A DNA stretch of 64,000 nt from Deltaproteobacteria bacterium (GTDB lineage Bacteria; Myxococcota_A; Polyangia; Polyangiales; JADJMO01). Of this stretch, positions 27,564-36,592 are shown in pieces. The first letter of the stretch is position 1, and each line of letters begins with the position of its first letter. The DNA is taken from assembly GCA_025363655.1 (NCBI GenBank), contig JANYDK010000073.1:1-64000 (forward strand), read 5' to 3'. The position numbers and the translations under genes were made by a program. The notes beneath the pieces are model-generated. The model was not told where the DNA came from. It searched no databases and saw nothing but the letters and a program-made list of their open reading frames with translations.

Positions 27564-28455
27564 AGGCCCCGGCGAGGTGCGCGCCTCCGAGGAGGAGCGC
27601 GACGGCAGAGACGATGGCGGCGGCAGCGAAGATCTCGACCGCGCCGATGACCTCGGCGCCGAGCGCAGCGCCGAAGAACATCGCTACCACCGGATTGACG
27701 AAGGCGTAGCTGGTGGCGAGGGCAGGGCGCACGTTGCGCATCAGCCAGCCGAACGCCGAGTACCCCAGCATCGAGCCGGCGACGACGAGCCACGCGAGCG
27801 CCAGCCACGCGGCCGGAGGGCTATTTTTCGGCCAATGCTCACCGCGCAGGAGCCCGAACGCCAGTTGCAGCGCGCCGCCGACGATCATCTGCAACGCGCT
27901 CGCCGAGCTCCCGGGAGGTTGCGGAAGACGACGCGCGGCGACGCACCCGCAGGCATACGAGAGCGTCGCGAAGAAGAGGAGCAGCGCTGCACCTGGATCG
28001 GCCCGGAGCGCGCCGCGGGTCCCGAGGATGCCGACCCCGACGAGCCCGAGCGCGAGCCCGAGCATCTCGAGACGACCGAGCGGTTCTCGCTTGGTCCGGA
28101 GAACCCGCGACAGGAGTCGATCGAGCAAGACGGTCCATAGCGGCACCGCGCCGAACGCGAGGGCGACCACCGCCGAGGAGACACGACTCGCGGAGAGCGC
28201 CGCGCAGCCGATCCCGATCCCCGGCATCAAGACACCGGCGATCACGGCTCCGCGGAGCTCGGCTCGGCTCGCTTCGGCCGTGCCTCGGACGCGCATCAGC
28301 ACCCAAAGCGCAGTCCCGGCGACGAGGAAGCGCGCGCCAGCCATCGACGAAGGCGGCAGCGACGTCGCGGCGACGCGCATCGCGAGGTAGGTCGAGCCCC
28401 ATACCGAGTAGAGCGTGGCGAGGCACCCGAGGACGATCAGCGTGCGTCTCGACAT
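27502..28455 (-). CDS. EamA-family (drug/metabolite transporter superfamily) permease
   Basis: This 317-residue inner-membrane protein has about ten hydrophobic helices in two EamA halves (YSVWGSTYLAMRVAA in helix 1, a family hallmark, and SYAFVNPVVAMFFGAALGAE in the second half). YedA-like EamA proteins export amino acids or small metabolites. The substrate here is unknown. It is divergent from a MocR-type regulator gene, a pairing often seen for transporters controlled by that regulator, and a palindrome lies between them. The last 62 bp overlap the 3' end of the polysaccharide deacetylase gene on the other strand. Confidence 0.9.
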   Translation of the reverse strand: MSRRTLIVLGCLATLYSVWGSTYLAMRVAATSLPPSSMAGARFLVAGTALWVLMRVRGTAEASRAELRGAVIAGVLMPGIGIGCAALSASRVSSAVVALAFGAVPLWTVLLDRLLSRVLRTKREPLGRLEMLGLALGLVGVGILGTRGALRADPGAALLLFFATLSYACGCVAARRLPQPPGSSASALQMIVGGALQLAFGLLRGEHWPKNSPPAAWLALAWLVVAGSMLGYSAFGWLMRNVRPALATSYAFVNPVVAMFFGAALGAEVIGAVEIFAAAAIVSAVALLLGGAHLAGAFRRARASHPPSPPPTVAPAA

Positions 28456-28517
28456 GATGGTCGTCGAAGGATGCGGCGGGCGACGGCCCGTACCAGGGAC
28501 ACGCTGTGGGCCTCACG

Positions 28518-28536
28518 GGGCACAGCGCCTGTGCCC
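28518..28536. promoter_or_regulatory. Perfect palindrome between the transporter and MocR genes (candidate operator)
   Basis: GGGCACAG-CGC-CTGTGCCC is an 8+3+8 perfect inverted repeat, 63 bp upstream of the transporter ATG and about 100 bp upstream of the regulator ATG. A related half-site pair, CCAGGGACA (28493-28501) and TGTCCTGG (28580-28587), flanks it. The position fits control of both divergent promoters by the MocR protein. Binding is inferred. Confidence 0.55.
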
Positions 28537-28639
28537 ATGGACACAGAAACGGGTCTGTACTGGGTATAGGTGGCCGTAGTGTCCTGGAAATGGATGCTAT
28601 TTCTCTCGAACGTGATCCCGAAACACGTGAGGCACAGAA

Positions 28640-30088
28640 ATGAGTGAGAAGCGCGAGCAAGTGATCCACCACGTGCAGACGTTGATCGCGCGTGGCGCGC
28701 TCCGCCGCGGGAGTCGCGTGCCCTCCATCCTCGACCTCACGCGTCGGCTCGGCGTCGGCAAGAACACCGTCATCGCCGCGCTCGAAGATCTGACCCGCCA
28801 AGGTCTCCTCGAGGCGCGGCCGCGGCTCGGCTTCTTCGTCCGCACGTCGCGACGCACCGAGCGCGCGCGGCGTACCCGGCTCTCCGATCTCCGCGCCGAC
28901 AAAGTCGGTCACGGCATGGCGACCATCCTCGTGCGCGACGAGCGTCACGGGGGCAACTCCTCCGACGGGGAAGAAGACGAGCTCGTCGCCATCGGCGGCG
29001 GTACCACCTCCGAGCGCGTCCTCGCCACGCCCGAGTGGACGTCGATGCTGAAGAACCATCCACCGCGCGATCCGCTCGCGGCGCTTCGCTATGCCGATCC
29101 TGCGGGTGAGCCCGCGCTCCGTGAAGTGCTCGCGGTGCGAGGTGGCTGCGCCGAGGTCACCCCAGAGGACATCGTCGTCACCTGCGGGGCGGTCGAGGCG
29201 CTCAACCTCTCGTTCCTCGTCGCCTGCGAAGAGCGCGCGTGCCGACGCGTCGCCATCGAGGCGCCTGGTTACTTCATGCTCGAGCCGATGCTGCAGGCCC
29301 TCGGGCTCGAACCGGTGCCGATCCCGCGCACGGCGCACGGCCTCGATCTCGACGCTCTTCGCGCGGAGATCAAACGCGCGCCCATCGCTGCGATCATGAT
29401 CAACCCGAACCACCACAACCCGACCGGCGTGACGCTGCCGATGGCCCAGCGCTTCGAGCTCGCGCGCCTCGCCGACGAGCGTCTCCGTGGGTTCTGGATC
29501 GTCGAAGACGATCTCTACAAGGGGCTCTGGACCGAGCAGGAAGAGCCGCCCTCGGTGCACTCGCTCCTGCCGCAACGCACGCTCTACATCGGCTCCTTCT
29601 CGAAGACGCTCGGCCCGGCCCTTCGCGTCGGCTTCATCGCCACGCCGCTCGTCCTCCGCGACGCCATCCGTCGTCGCAAGTTCCTCCATACGCTCTCCGG
29701 CGACGCCTACACGCAGAACCTCGTCGCCGAGTTCGTCGATCGACGCGGCTACCAGCGGCACCTCGCGCAGGTGCGTGACGAGCTCGGGCAACGGGCCCGC
29801 TCGGCGCAGCAACAAGCGGCCGCCTTCGAGTCGCTGGGGGCCTTCGTCAATCGCTACGAAGGTGGGCTCTTCTGGCGCTTCTCCCTGCGCCCCGACGTCG
29901 ACATGGAGGCGCTCTACGACGCTGCGCGCGCGCGGAACGTGCTGCTCTCGAGCGGCTCGTTCTTCCTTCCTGCGGGTGCGGCCGCCGTCGACACCTCTTG
30001 GATGCGGGTCAACGTCTCGCGCTGCGAAGGCTCGGCGCTGAGCAAAATGCTCGGCGTCCTTCGTGAGCTCGCCTCGCGCGCCGCGTGA
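28640..30088 (+). CDS. MocR/PdxR-type GntR regulator with aminotransferase-like domain
   Basis: This is a 482-residue transcription factor. Residues ~1-75 form a GntR winged helix (GSRVPSILDLTRRLGVGKNT, then LLEARPRLGFFV). Residues ~110-480 are a fold-type I PLP aminotransferase domain with INPNHHNPTG, VEDDLYKG and the PLP-binding Lys in GSFSKTLGPALRVGF. MocR proteins use PLP or its adduct with an amino compound as effector, and often control a neighbouring transporter or vitamin B6 genes. The start is ATG at 28640 with GAGG seven bases upstream. It is divergent from the EamA permease gene, its probable target. The effector is not predictable from sequence. Confidence 0.93.
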   Translation: MSEKREQVIHHVQTLIARGALRRGSRVPSILDLTRRLGVGKNTVIAALEDLTRQGLLEARPRLGFFVRTSRRTERARRTRLSDLRADKVGHGMATILVRDERHGGNSSDGEEDELVAIGGGTTSERVLATPEWTSMLKNHPPRDPLAALRYADPAGEPALREVLAVRGGCAEVTPEDIVVTCGAVEALNLSFLVACEERACRRVAIEAPGYFMLEPMLQALGLEPVPIPRTAHGLDLDALRAEIKRAPIAAIMINPNHHNPTGVTLPMAQRFELARLADERLRGFWIVEDDLYKGLWTEQEEPPSVHSLLPQRTLYIGSFSKTLGPALRVGFIATPLVLRDAIRRRKFLHTLSGDAYTQNLVAEFVDRRGYQRHLAQVRDELGQRARSAQQQAAAFESLGAFVNRYEGGLFWRFSLRPDVDMEALYDAARARNVLLSSGSFFLPAGAAAVDTSWMRVNVSRCEGSALSKMLGVLRELASRAA

Positions 30089-30112
30089 CCTGATACGCTG
30101 GAACGCTCGCGA

Positions 30113-31483
30113 ATGGTGACGTCCGATCCCGATCTCGTCGGCCGGCTCCGAGGCGCTCTCGCCGGTGCGCCGGCCGCCACGCCGCGCGGTTTCGTTCGTG
30201 GCATCGTCGGTTTGTCGGCGCGCGCGTCACTTCCGGGGGCACGCATCGGAGACGTCGCGGTCATCGAACGTCCGCTCGCCCGTGGTGGACCGCTCGTCTG
30301 CGAGGTCGTCGGCTTCGGCGCGCCGAGCGGCGATGCGTCGGCTTCCCCTGCGCTCGACGTGCTCTTGATGCCGCTCGGTCCGCTCAACGGCGTCGGCCCG
30401 GAAGATCCCGTTCGGCTCGAGGAAGCAGGCGCCGAGCTCTACCCCGACGAAGGCTGGCTCGGTCGCGTCATCGACGGTCTCGGCAAACCCATCGACGGTG
30501 GCCCGCCGCTCACCCGCGGCCAAGCGACGCCGATCGATCGCCGTCCGCCGTCGCCACTCGAACGACAGCCGATCGAACGCCCGCTCGCCACCGGCGTACG
30601 CGCCATCGACGGGCTCCTCACCCTCGCCGAAGGACAACGCATCGGTCTCTTCGCCGGCAGCGGCGTCGGCAAATCGACGCTCCTCGGCGCCATCGCCCGC
30701 GGTACCAACGCCGACGTCGTCGTCGTCGCCCTCGTCGGCGAACGTGGCCGCGAGGTCGGTGAGTTCCTCGAGCACGCGCTCGGCGTGGAAGGACGCAAGC
30801 GCGCCTGCGTCGTCGTCGCCACCAGCGATGCCGCGGCCCTCGAACGCATCCGCGCCGCGCAGGTCGCCACCGCCATCGCCGAACGCTTCCGCGACGACGG
30901 CAAGAGCGTGCTGCTTCTCGTCGACTCGATCACCCGCTTCGCGCGCGCCCAGCGAGAAATCGGCCTCGCCGCCGGAGAGCCGCCGACGCGTCGAGGCTAT
31001 CCGCCGAGCGCCTTCGCCTTGCTCCCGCGCCTCCTCGAGCGCGCCGGTCGCGGCGCCCGCGGGAGCATAACGGCGATATATACAGTGCTCATCGAAGGCA
31101 GCGACATGGAGGAGCCGATCGCCGACGAGGTGCGCGGCATCCTCGACGGTCACGTCATCCTCGATCGCACCATTGGCGCGCGCGGCCGCTTCCCCGCCAT
31201 CGACGTCGCCAACTCTCTCTCCCGCGTGATGGACGCGGTGGTGAAGCCCGAGCACGCCCACTCGGCGCGCCGACTCCGCGCGATGATCGGCACCTACGAG
31301 CAGAAGCGCGATCTCCTCGCGATCGGCGCCTACCAGAAGGGTGGCGATGCCGAGCTCGACGAGGCGGTGCAGAAGCTGCCGCTGCTCGAGGCGTTTCTCA
31401 AGCAGACCCCGGCGGAGATCATGCCCTTCGAGGAGACGGTGCAGCGTCTTCACGCGGCCGTCGGCGCGCCTCGCAAGAAGTGA
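30113..31483 (+). CDS. FliI/SctN-type export ATPase, orphan
   Basis: This 456-residue ATPase belongs to the flagellar/type III secretion branch of the F1-beta family. It has Walker A GSGVGKST, ALVGERGREV, Walker B LLLVDS, and ITRFARAQREIG...PPTRRGYPPS, the SctN/FliI signature. The N-terminal beta barrel (~20-95) and C-terminal helical domain (FLKQTPAEIMPFEETV) are complete. In known systems it unfolds export substrates at the base of the export gate. No other flagellar or type III gene is in the window. It starts 24 bp after the MocR gene on the same strand. It either serves a dispersed myxobacterial type III apparatus or is a relic. The sequence shows no decay. Confidence 0.9.
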   Translation: MVTSDPDLVGRLRGALAGAPAATPRGFVRGIVGLSARASLPGARIGDVAVIERPLARGGPLVCEVVGFGAPSGDASASPALDVLLMPLGPLNGVGPEDPVRLEEAGAELYPDEGWLGRVIDGLGKPIDGGPPLTRGQATPIDRRPPSPLERQPIERPLATGVRAIDGLLTLAEGQRIGLFAGSGVGKSTLLGAIARGTNADVVVVALVGERGREVGEFLEHALGVEGRKRACVVVATSDAAALERIRAAQVATAIAERFRDDGKSVLLLVDSITRFARAQREIGLAAGEPPTRRGYPPSAFALLPRLLERAGRGARGSITAIYTVLIEGSDMEEPIADEVRGILDGHVILDRTIGARGRFPAIDVANSLSRVMDAVVKPEHAHSARRLRAMIGTYEQKRDLLAIGAYQKGGDAELDEAVQKLPLLEAFLKQTPAEIMPFEETVQRLHAAVGAPRKK

Positions 31484-31831
31484 GGCGAGTCGCGGCTGGC
31501 AGCCGAGTCGTCCTCGAAATGTAATTGCGACCGCGATCACGAATTTCGCTGTGCCGGGCCCGACCACTTGCAAGTGAGAACGCGTCTGCAAAATGCCGCA
31601 GCGCCAGCGTCGATACGGGCGCCGATCGCGCTGAGCGGCGATCGTCAGTTTACATGGCGCCCCATGGCCGATCTACACCGTGAACGGAACCGCTCGCTCT
31701 CTGGATGGACCTGGAAATCGGTCAGGTTGTCGAGGGGGGCGTCCATGGCGGGCAGAGGCGCAGAGCGCGGATGTCCACTCGCTCGCAGCCGTTCCAGTGC
31801 CCGAGATGCGGTGGGTTGGTCCGACCCGAGG
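31484..31831. other. Intergenic stretch with no supported gene
   Basis: This is a 348-bp gap between the convergent ATPase and immunity-candidate genes. The only protein-like trace is a short plus-strand frame from ATG at 31770 with FQCPRCGGLVRP, a zinc-ribbon-like knuckle. It is not followed by a domain and may be a relic. No tRNA or strong terminator is seen. Confidence 0.5.
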
Positions 31832-32200
31832 CTAGGCGATGGCCTTCGCGCTGAGGGCGGCGGCCTCGAGCGCGGATGCGAGGGCGGCGTCGGCCGACTG
31901 GAAGTCGAACTGCATGACGATGCACACGACGTCGGTGGTGCCCGCGCGGAAAATGACGCCGCTATCGACTGCGAAGAACCAGGCGTCGTAGACGTGCTTG
32001 CCGTCGTCGAGCACGTCCCAGCGGGCGAGCATCATCGTGTAGAAATTCGTCTCGATCTCGACGTCGGTGTGGAAGAGCCGCTCCTCCGGAGGGAGGTCTT
32101 CACCGTCGTAGCGCTGGCCGCAGATCCGGAGCTGTTCGCGGCCGATGGCGTCGAGCTGGTCGACGCTCCTCGGAAAGCGCGCATTCGTTAAGGTCAGCAA
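31832..32200 (-). CDS. Probable immunity protein for the RHS toxin
   Basis: This is a 122-residue soluble protein with no recognised family. It starts 13 bp after the stop of the RHS toxin gene on the same strand. That is the standard place for an immunity gene, and small size, lack of signal peptide and acidic character (LDDGKHVYDAWFFAVDSG) fit. A deaminase toxin acts in the cytoplasm, where this protein should also be. The sequence looks like an alpha/beta fold (RLFHTDVEIETNFYTMMLAR). The function rests on context only. Confidence 0.65.
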   Translation of the reverse strand: MLTLTNARFPRSVDQLDAIGREQLRICGQRYDGEDLPPEERLFHTDVEIETNFYTMMLARWDVLDDGKHVYDAWFFAVDSGVIFRAGTTDVVCIVMQFDFQSADAALASALEAAALSAKAIA

Positions 32201-32213
32201 GTCGCTCCCTCAC

Positions 32214-35200
32214 TCACGGCCACAAGACCAGCCCATCCTTGGTGCCGTTGTTGGCGGCGATTGCCGTGGTCGCCGCTCTTTTCTGGGCTCGGTATTCGAC
32301 TGCACTCTTTGTCGTGTAACCAGGGACTTGGGTGTCGTCTCCGATCCGCCCGTGGCCGATGCGTGCACCGGGCTGGTTGGCTAGCCAGGGGTCGAGAATT
32401 TTTTGGTTCGGGGCAGCGTAAGCGTTCACCAGGGCCTGGGATTGCTGGCCGTTCCCCTGCGCGCCGCTGCCGTTGTAGGTGATCTGCTGGTTGGTCGGGT
32501 AGTGGTACTGGATGCTCCCGCCATTCTTGCAGTTCTGGTCCGCATAGTCCTTCAAGAGCCTGTGACAGACCTTGCACGGCGGAAAGGGCGCGCTCATCTT
32601 CGCCGTACCGCCGTTCTGCAGCGCGGCCTGCGCCGGGCTGCCCTCGCCCATGATGACGAGCGCTTTCCGCTCGGCATGACCCGTCGCCAGGTTCCTCCAC
32701 GTGGGCCCAACGAAGAAGACGCTCTCTCCCGAGGTGAGCTGCTGCTGCGGGATGATGACCTCGCTTCCGTGCGTCACCTCGAAATCCATCGGCATGCTCA
32801 GCCCATAGGGATCGAGCTCGGCGACGGGGTTCGTGCAGTACAGATAGACGTTCAGATTGCCCACGAGCCCAATCGGATCGGGGCTGATGTAGCGGCCGAC
32901 GTCCGGATCGTAGTACCGGAAGAAATTGTAGAAGAGACCCGTCTCCTCGTCCTCGAACTGGCCCGGGAAGCGCACGTCGGTCGGCGCGTCGCCCCGCGCG
33001 CGCATCACTCCGAAGGCCGTGCGGTCGATGTCCGCGGCGAGCGTCCCGTCGGCGCGCACGACCGCCTCCGGTGCACCGGCGAAGTTGGTGGCGAAGAACT
33101 GCCAATCCTCCGTCCGTGCGTCGCCGATCGTCGTCGTGATGTGCTCGCCCATCGGGGCATAGGCCTTGGTGTGCTCGTATAGGTACGTGCGCAAGCGCCG
33201 CGAGGTCTCGCGCCCATCATCCCCGTACGAGACGCGCTCGTCGTGGACGAGCCGCTCTTCGTCCCACACGTAGCGAGTCTTGCTCTTCAGGCGATACTCG
33301 AGCTCGTGCGGCACGCGCTCGTAGACGCGCTTCTGGATGCGGTTGCGCAGGAGCGGCAGGTAGTCGAATTCGACGCGCGACCCATCCGGGAGTGACACGG
33401 CCGTCAAGGTGCGTGCCGCGCTCCACTCGTAGGCCCAGACGTCTTCAGCGCCATCATCGCGCGTGATCGTCTTCTCGACGAGGAATCCCGCGGCGTCGTA
33501 GGCGAAGCGAGCGGGGCCCGATGCCACGAGCTTGTTGCCGGGTGCAAACTCCTCACGTCGGTCTTTACCGAGTCGTACGTTGTTGGCTGCGTCGTACGAG
33601 AAAACCTCCGGCTCGCCGCGGTCGGGGATCTTCGCGACGAGCCGGTCGCGCGCATCGAGCTCGTAGCGAATGAGGTCACCAGACTTTCGCTGGCTGACGA
33701 GATTGTCGAAGGCGCCGTAGTGATACTCGTTGTCGACGGTGGCGGGCCCGCGCCGCACGCCGAGGAAGTCGGGCTCCTTGGTGCGCGCCGCCGCGGCGCC
33801 AGCTCCGCTGGTCAGCACGCACCGCCGCGAGACGCGCGTCAAAGGGTCGTACTCGCTCGCGATGACGCCGCCCGCCGGGAGATCGACGCGCAGAACGTTC
33901 CCGAGCGGATCCCGCTGGAACGTGACCCTGTCCCGCTCGTCGATGTCGATTGCCGTCGGGCGACCGAGCCCATCGCGCGTGAAACGTTCGACATGACCGA
34001 CCGACGTCGACAGCCGGGTCCGAATGCCGTCGCGGCCATAGGTCGTTTCGACGACGCTCGTATCGCCGTTGCAATCGACGCTCTCGCGCAGGACGTTGCC
34101 TAGGGCGTCGCGGTCAAAGGAGATCTTGGTAGTAGCTCCTTGGATGGCGACGAGCTCACGCCGCTCGTTGTACGAGAACGTCTCCGACACGCCGTCGGGG
34201 TAGTTCGCCTCGACGATCTGAGCCGCATCGTCGCGCACGTACTCGATCTTGCCGTGGCCGAGATCTTCCGAAATGAGGCGACCCATCGCGTCGTAGCGGC
34301 GCTCGATGACGCGCCCATCGAAGGTCGTCTCGCGCCGGAGACCGCCGCGCGTGTCCCACTCGAAGCGCGCCATCTCGCCCGCCTCGTTGTGCAACGCGAC
34401 GAGCTTGCCGAGGCGGTCGTACCGATATTTCACCGTGTCGCCGTTGGGCTCCACGCGATCACACAACCAGTGGAGGCCGCCCCAGCGATACTCCCACACC
34501 TTGCCGTCGTTGCGAATGGTGCGGACGATGTCACCCATCGCATCGTAGTCGTGCGTCAGCGAGCTGCCGTCGCGCTCCTGCACGCCGGCGGGTCTCCCAG
34601 CCGCAGTCCAGGCCCAGCGCGTCGAGTGGGAAAGCGGATCGATGCGCTCGAGCAGCCGGCCCCAGTAGTCCCAGCGCCACTTCCACACCGAACCGTCCGC
34701 GAGGCGCGCCTCGATGAGGTTGCCGTGCGCATCGACTTCATAGGTGGAGTGCCCGCCGTTGGGGTGGATCTGCTCCCGCATCAAGCCTCGCTCGTCCCAG
34801 CGATATTGGGTCACACCGCCGAGCTGATCCTCGATCGTGTCGACGTAACCGCGAGCGTCCCGCGTGAACTCGAGCACGCCACCAGCCGCGTCGGTGGCCT
34901 GCACGACGTCACCCGCCTCGTTGCGTACGAGCTTGATGGAGTGGCCGTTCGGATCGGTCTCCTGAAGGACCCTTCCGTGGTGGTCGCGTTCGTACGTGGT
35001 GGTCGCGCCGTTGCGATCGGTGAGCGCGCGCACCTGACCGTTCGCATCGAAGGCGCGCGTGGTGACGCCGCCGTTGCCGACGGCCTTGGTCGCCATACCG
35101 TGCTCACCGATGAAGAAGCGCTGGAGCTCGGTCGTCGTGATGACCTCACGCGCACCGCCACTCCCGTACTCGATCTTGACGTGGTGAAGGCCCTTCGCCC

Positions 35201-36221
35201 TCGTGTTGCGGTCGGCGAGAAAGGTGGGGAGGTCCGGGTCGAGCGCCGGGTCGCCGTCCGACCGCGCGCCCCACGTCTCGATGCAACGCCTCTCGGCGTC
35301 GTAGATCCAGTGATACGTGAGCCCGTTGGGATATCGCAGCGCCGTCAACCGGTGATCGCGGTACTCGTACCGAAGCGTCACGCCGTCGGCGTCGGTCCAG
35401 GCGACGAGATCTCCCGCTTGATCGTAGAGATAGGTTCCGAAGCGAATCGTCGCGCCAGTCGTGCGATCGGTCACGTCGATCGCCGCCACGCGCCCCTCGG
35501 GCGTGAGCTGCAAGTCGATGTCGCGACCGGCCGAGTCGGTGATGGTGCGGAGACGACGCTGGTTGTCGTGGTGTAGGACGATCTTGTTGAAGCCAGGCGC
35601 GAGAACGAAGGCGAGGAGCCACTCGCTCGGCGCAGACGGCAGCGTGCGGAAATGGTGAATGAACGGTGTACCGGAGCCGACCACGTACCCCTCGGCGGTG
35701 CGCTCGAGCACCCACCCTTCGGCCTCGTTGAGCTGCCCCACCGCGGGGCGCTTGAACTCGACGGCGTAGCCACTGCCGTCGACGACCGTGACCTTGCCGC
35801 CCGACTCGGTGAGGCGCCAGCCGAAGCTGAACGACCAACCATGGCCAAACCCGATGTCGAGCGCCCCGTTGCGCGTGCTGTAAGTTCGCTGGATTTGTAG
35901 GTCGACCGGGCCGGGTAGAAAGACATCGTAGGAAGGGGTGGTGTAGACCTCGCCCGTCGCGAGGTCGACGGGATCGCCAGCCGCGGGCTTGGCGCTACAG
36001 CCCGTGCATCCGGCAGCACCCCCTGCGCCGCACTTGCCGTTCTTGCCGTCGCCATTCGGGTCGTTCTCGCCGTTGTTCGCGCCGGCCTCGTTGTTGCCGT
36101 TGCCCCCGCTGCCGTTGCCGCTGCCGTCGCCCGAGCCGCCCGCGCCACCACCCTTGATGAGCGTTCCCGGACACATCCCTGGGATGGGCGGAATGTTGGG
36201 AACTGGTGCCGTTCTCGCCAT
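32214..36221 (-). CDS. RHS-repeat polymorphic toxin with deaminase-like C-terminal domain
   Basis: This is a 1335-residue toxin. The N-terminus (VPNIPPIPGMCPG, then a Gly/Asn-rich and Cys-containing stretch) is of the PAAR-like type seen on myxobacterial RHS proteins. DPVDLATGEVY opens the RHS shell, with many YD repeats (for example YRYDRLGKLVALHNEAGE) to ~1100. The core cleavage region is FPGQFEDEETGLFYNFFRYY...DPIGL, ending DPYGLS at ~1142. The variable tip (1143-1335) has HAE at 1182-1184 and PCKVC at 1215-1219, the two zinc/active-site motifs of the cytidine/nucleic-acid deaminase superfamily. It is therefore predicted to deaminate a base in DNA, RNA or nucleotides. A small downstream gene is the likely immunity partner. 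Export could use the T6SS or another RHS route. Confidence 0.9.
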   Translation of the reverse strand: MARTAPVPNIPPIPGMCPGTLIKGGGAGGSGDGSGNGSGGNGNNEAGANNGENDPNGDGKNGKCGAGGAAGCTGCSAKPAAGDPVDLATGEVYTTPSYDVFLPGPVDLQIQRTYSTRNGALDIGFGHGWSFSFGWRLTESGGKVTVVDGSGYAVEFKRPAVGQLNEAEGWVLERTAEGYVVGSGTPFIHHFRTLPSAPSEWLLAFVLAPGFNKIVLHHDNQRRLRTITDSAGRDIDLQLTPEGRVAAIDVTDRTTGATIRFGTYLYDQAGDLVAWTDADGVTLRYEYRDHRLTALRYPNGLTYHWIYDAERRCIETWGARSDGDPALDPDLPTFLADRNTRAKGLHHVKIEYGSGGAREVITTTELQRFFIGEHGMATKAVGNGGVTTRAFDANGQVRALTDRNGATTTYERDHHGRVLQETDPNGHSIKLVRNEAGDVVQATDAAGGVLEFTRDARGYVDTIEDQLGGVTQYRWDERGLMREQIHPNGGHSTYEVDAHGNLIEARLADGSVWKWRWDYWGRLLERIDPLSHSTRWAWTAAGRPAGVQERDGSSLTHDYDAMGDIVRTIRNDGKVWEYRWGGLHWLCDRVEPNGDTVKYRYDRLGKLVALHNEAGEMARFEWDTRGGLRRETTFDGRVIERRYDAMGRLISEDLGHGKIEYVRDDAAQIVEANYPDGVSETFSYNERRELVAIQGATTKISFDRDALGNVLRESVDCNGDTSVVETTYGRDGIRTRLSTSVGHVERFTRDGLGRPTAIDIDERDRVTFQRDPLGNVLRVDLPAGGVIASEYDPLTRVSRRCVLTSGAGAAAARTKEPDFLGVRRGPATVDNEYHYGAFDNLVSQRKSGDLIRYELDARDRLVAKIPDRGEPEVFSYDAANNVRLGKDRREEFAPGNKLVASGPARFAYDAAGFLVEKTITRDDGAEDVWAYEWSAARTLTAVSLPDGSRVEFDYLPLLRNRIQKRVYERVPHELEYRLKSKTRYVWDEERLVHDERVSYGDDGRETSRRLRTYLYEHTKAYAPMGEHITTTIGDARTEDWQFFATNFAGAPEAVVRADGTLAADIDRTAFGVMRARGDAPTDVRFPGQFEDEETGLFYNFFRYYDPDVGRYISPDPIGLVGNLNVYLYCTNPVAELDPYGLSMPMDFEVTHGSEVIIPQQQLTSGESVFFVGPTWRNLATGHAERKALVIMGEGSPAQAALQNGGTAKMSAPFPPCKVCHRLLKDYADQNCKNGGSIQYHYPTNQQITYNGSGAQGNGQQSQALVNAYAAPNQKILDPWLANQPGARIGHGRIGDDTQVPGYTTKSAVEYRAQKRAATTAIAANNGTKDGLVLWP

Positions 36222-36580
36222 GGCTCGGGTTCAGCAACGGTCGTGCCTCGAGCGGAGAGCTACTTTCTCCACGGTTTTTGTGGTGATGCTCCTCCGCGGC
36301 TCCCACGGCGCTCCGCGTCGAGCGTTGCATGCAACTGTCGCACTCTCCCCAACGGTGCCGAGCGGCCGTTGATGCGCTGATCGCGAGGTGCGGCAGCGGA
36401 AGATGGACGCGATGCCGCAACCCGCGACACGCACTCTCGAGGGTGCCGGTCGCCTTTCTCTGTGGCGCGACTCGAACTACTACGGAGCGGTCGTGGCGTT
36501 TGCTCGTAGCTGAGCAAGGCGGGCACGAGTCGGAGCGAATCGAGAAACGCTCGCTCGATGACGACCTCGTTCCCTCGCGG
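36222..36580. other. Intergenic stretch upstream of the RHS gene
   Basis: This 359-bp stretch separates the RHS gene from the upstream SBBP-repeat lipoprotein gene. Apart from the hairpin at 36566-36592 I see no gene or RNA. Short frames here have no protein-like pattern. It should carry the RHS promoter. Confidence 0.5.
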
Positions 36581-36592
36581 TCAGGGAACGAG
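36566..36592 (-). terminator. Stem-loop spanning the stop codon of the SBBP-repeat lipoprotein gene
   Basis: CTCGTTCCCT and AGGGAACGAG form a perfect 10-bp stem with a 7-nt loop that includes the TGA region (stop at 36583-36581). There is no T-tract. It probably ends transcription or protects the 3' end of this mRNA, separating it from the RHS gene. Confidence 0.5.

Noticed and set aside
32214-36221. T6SS PAAR assignment for the RHS N-terminus
   Set aside because: The N-terminus is only PAAR-like. The repeated Gly/Asn stretch does not show the full cone pattern, so I did not call it a PAAR domain.
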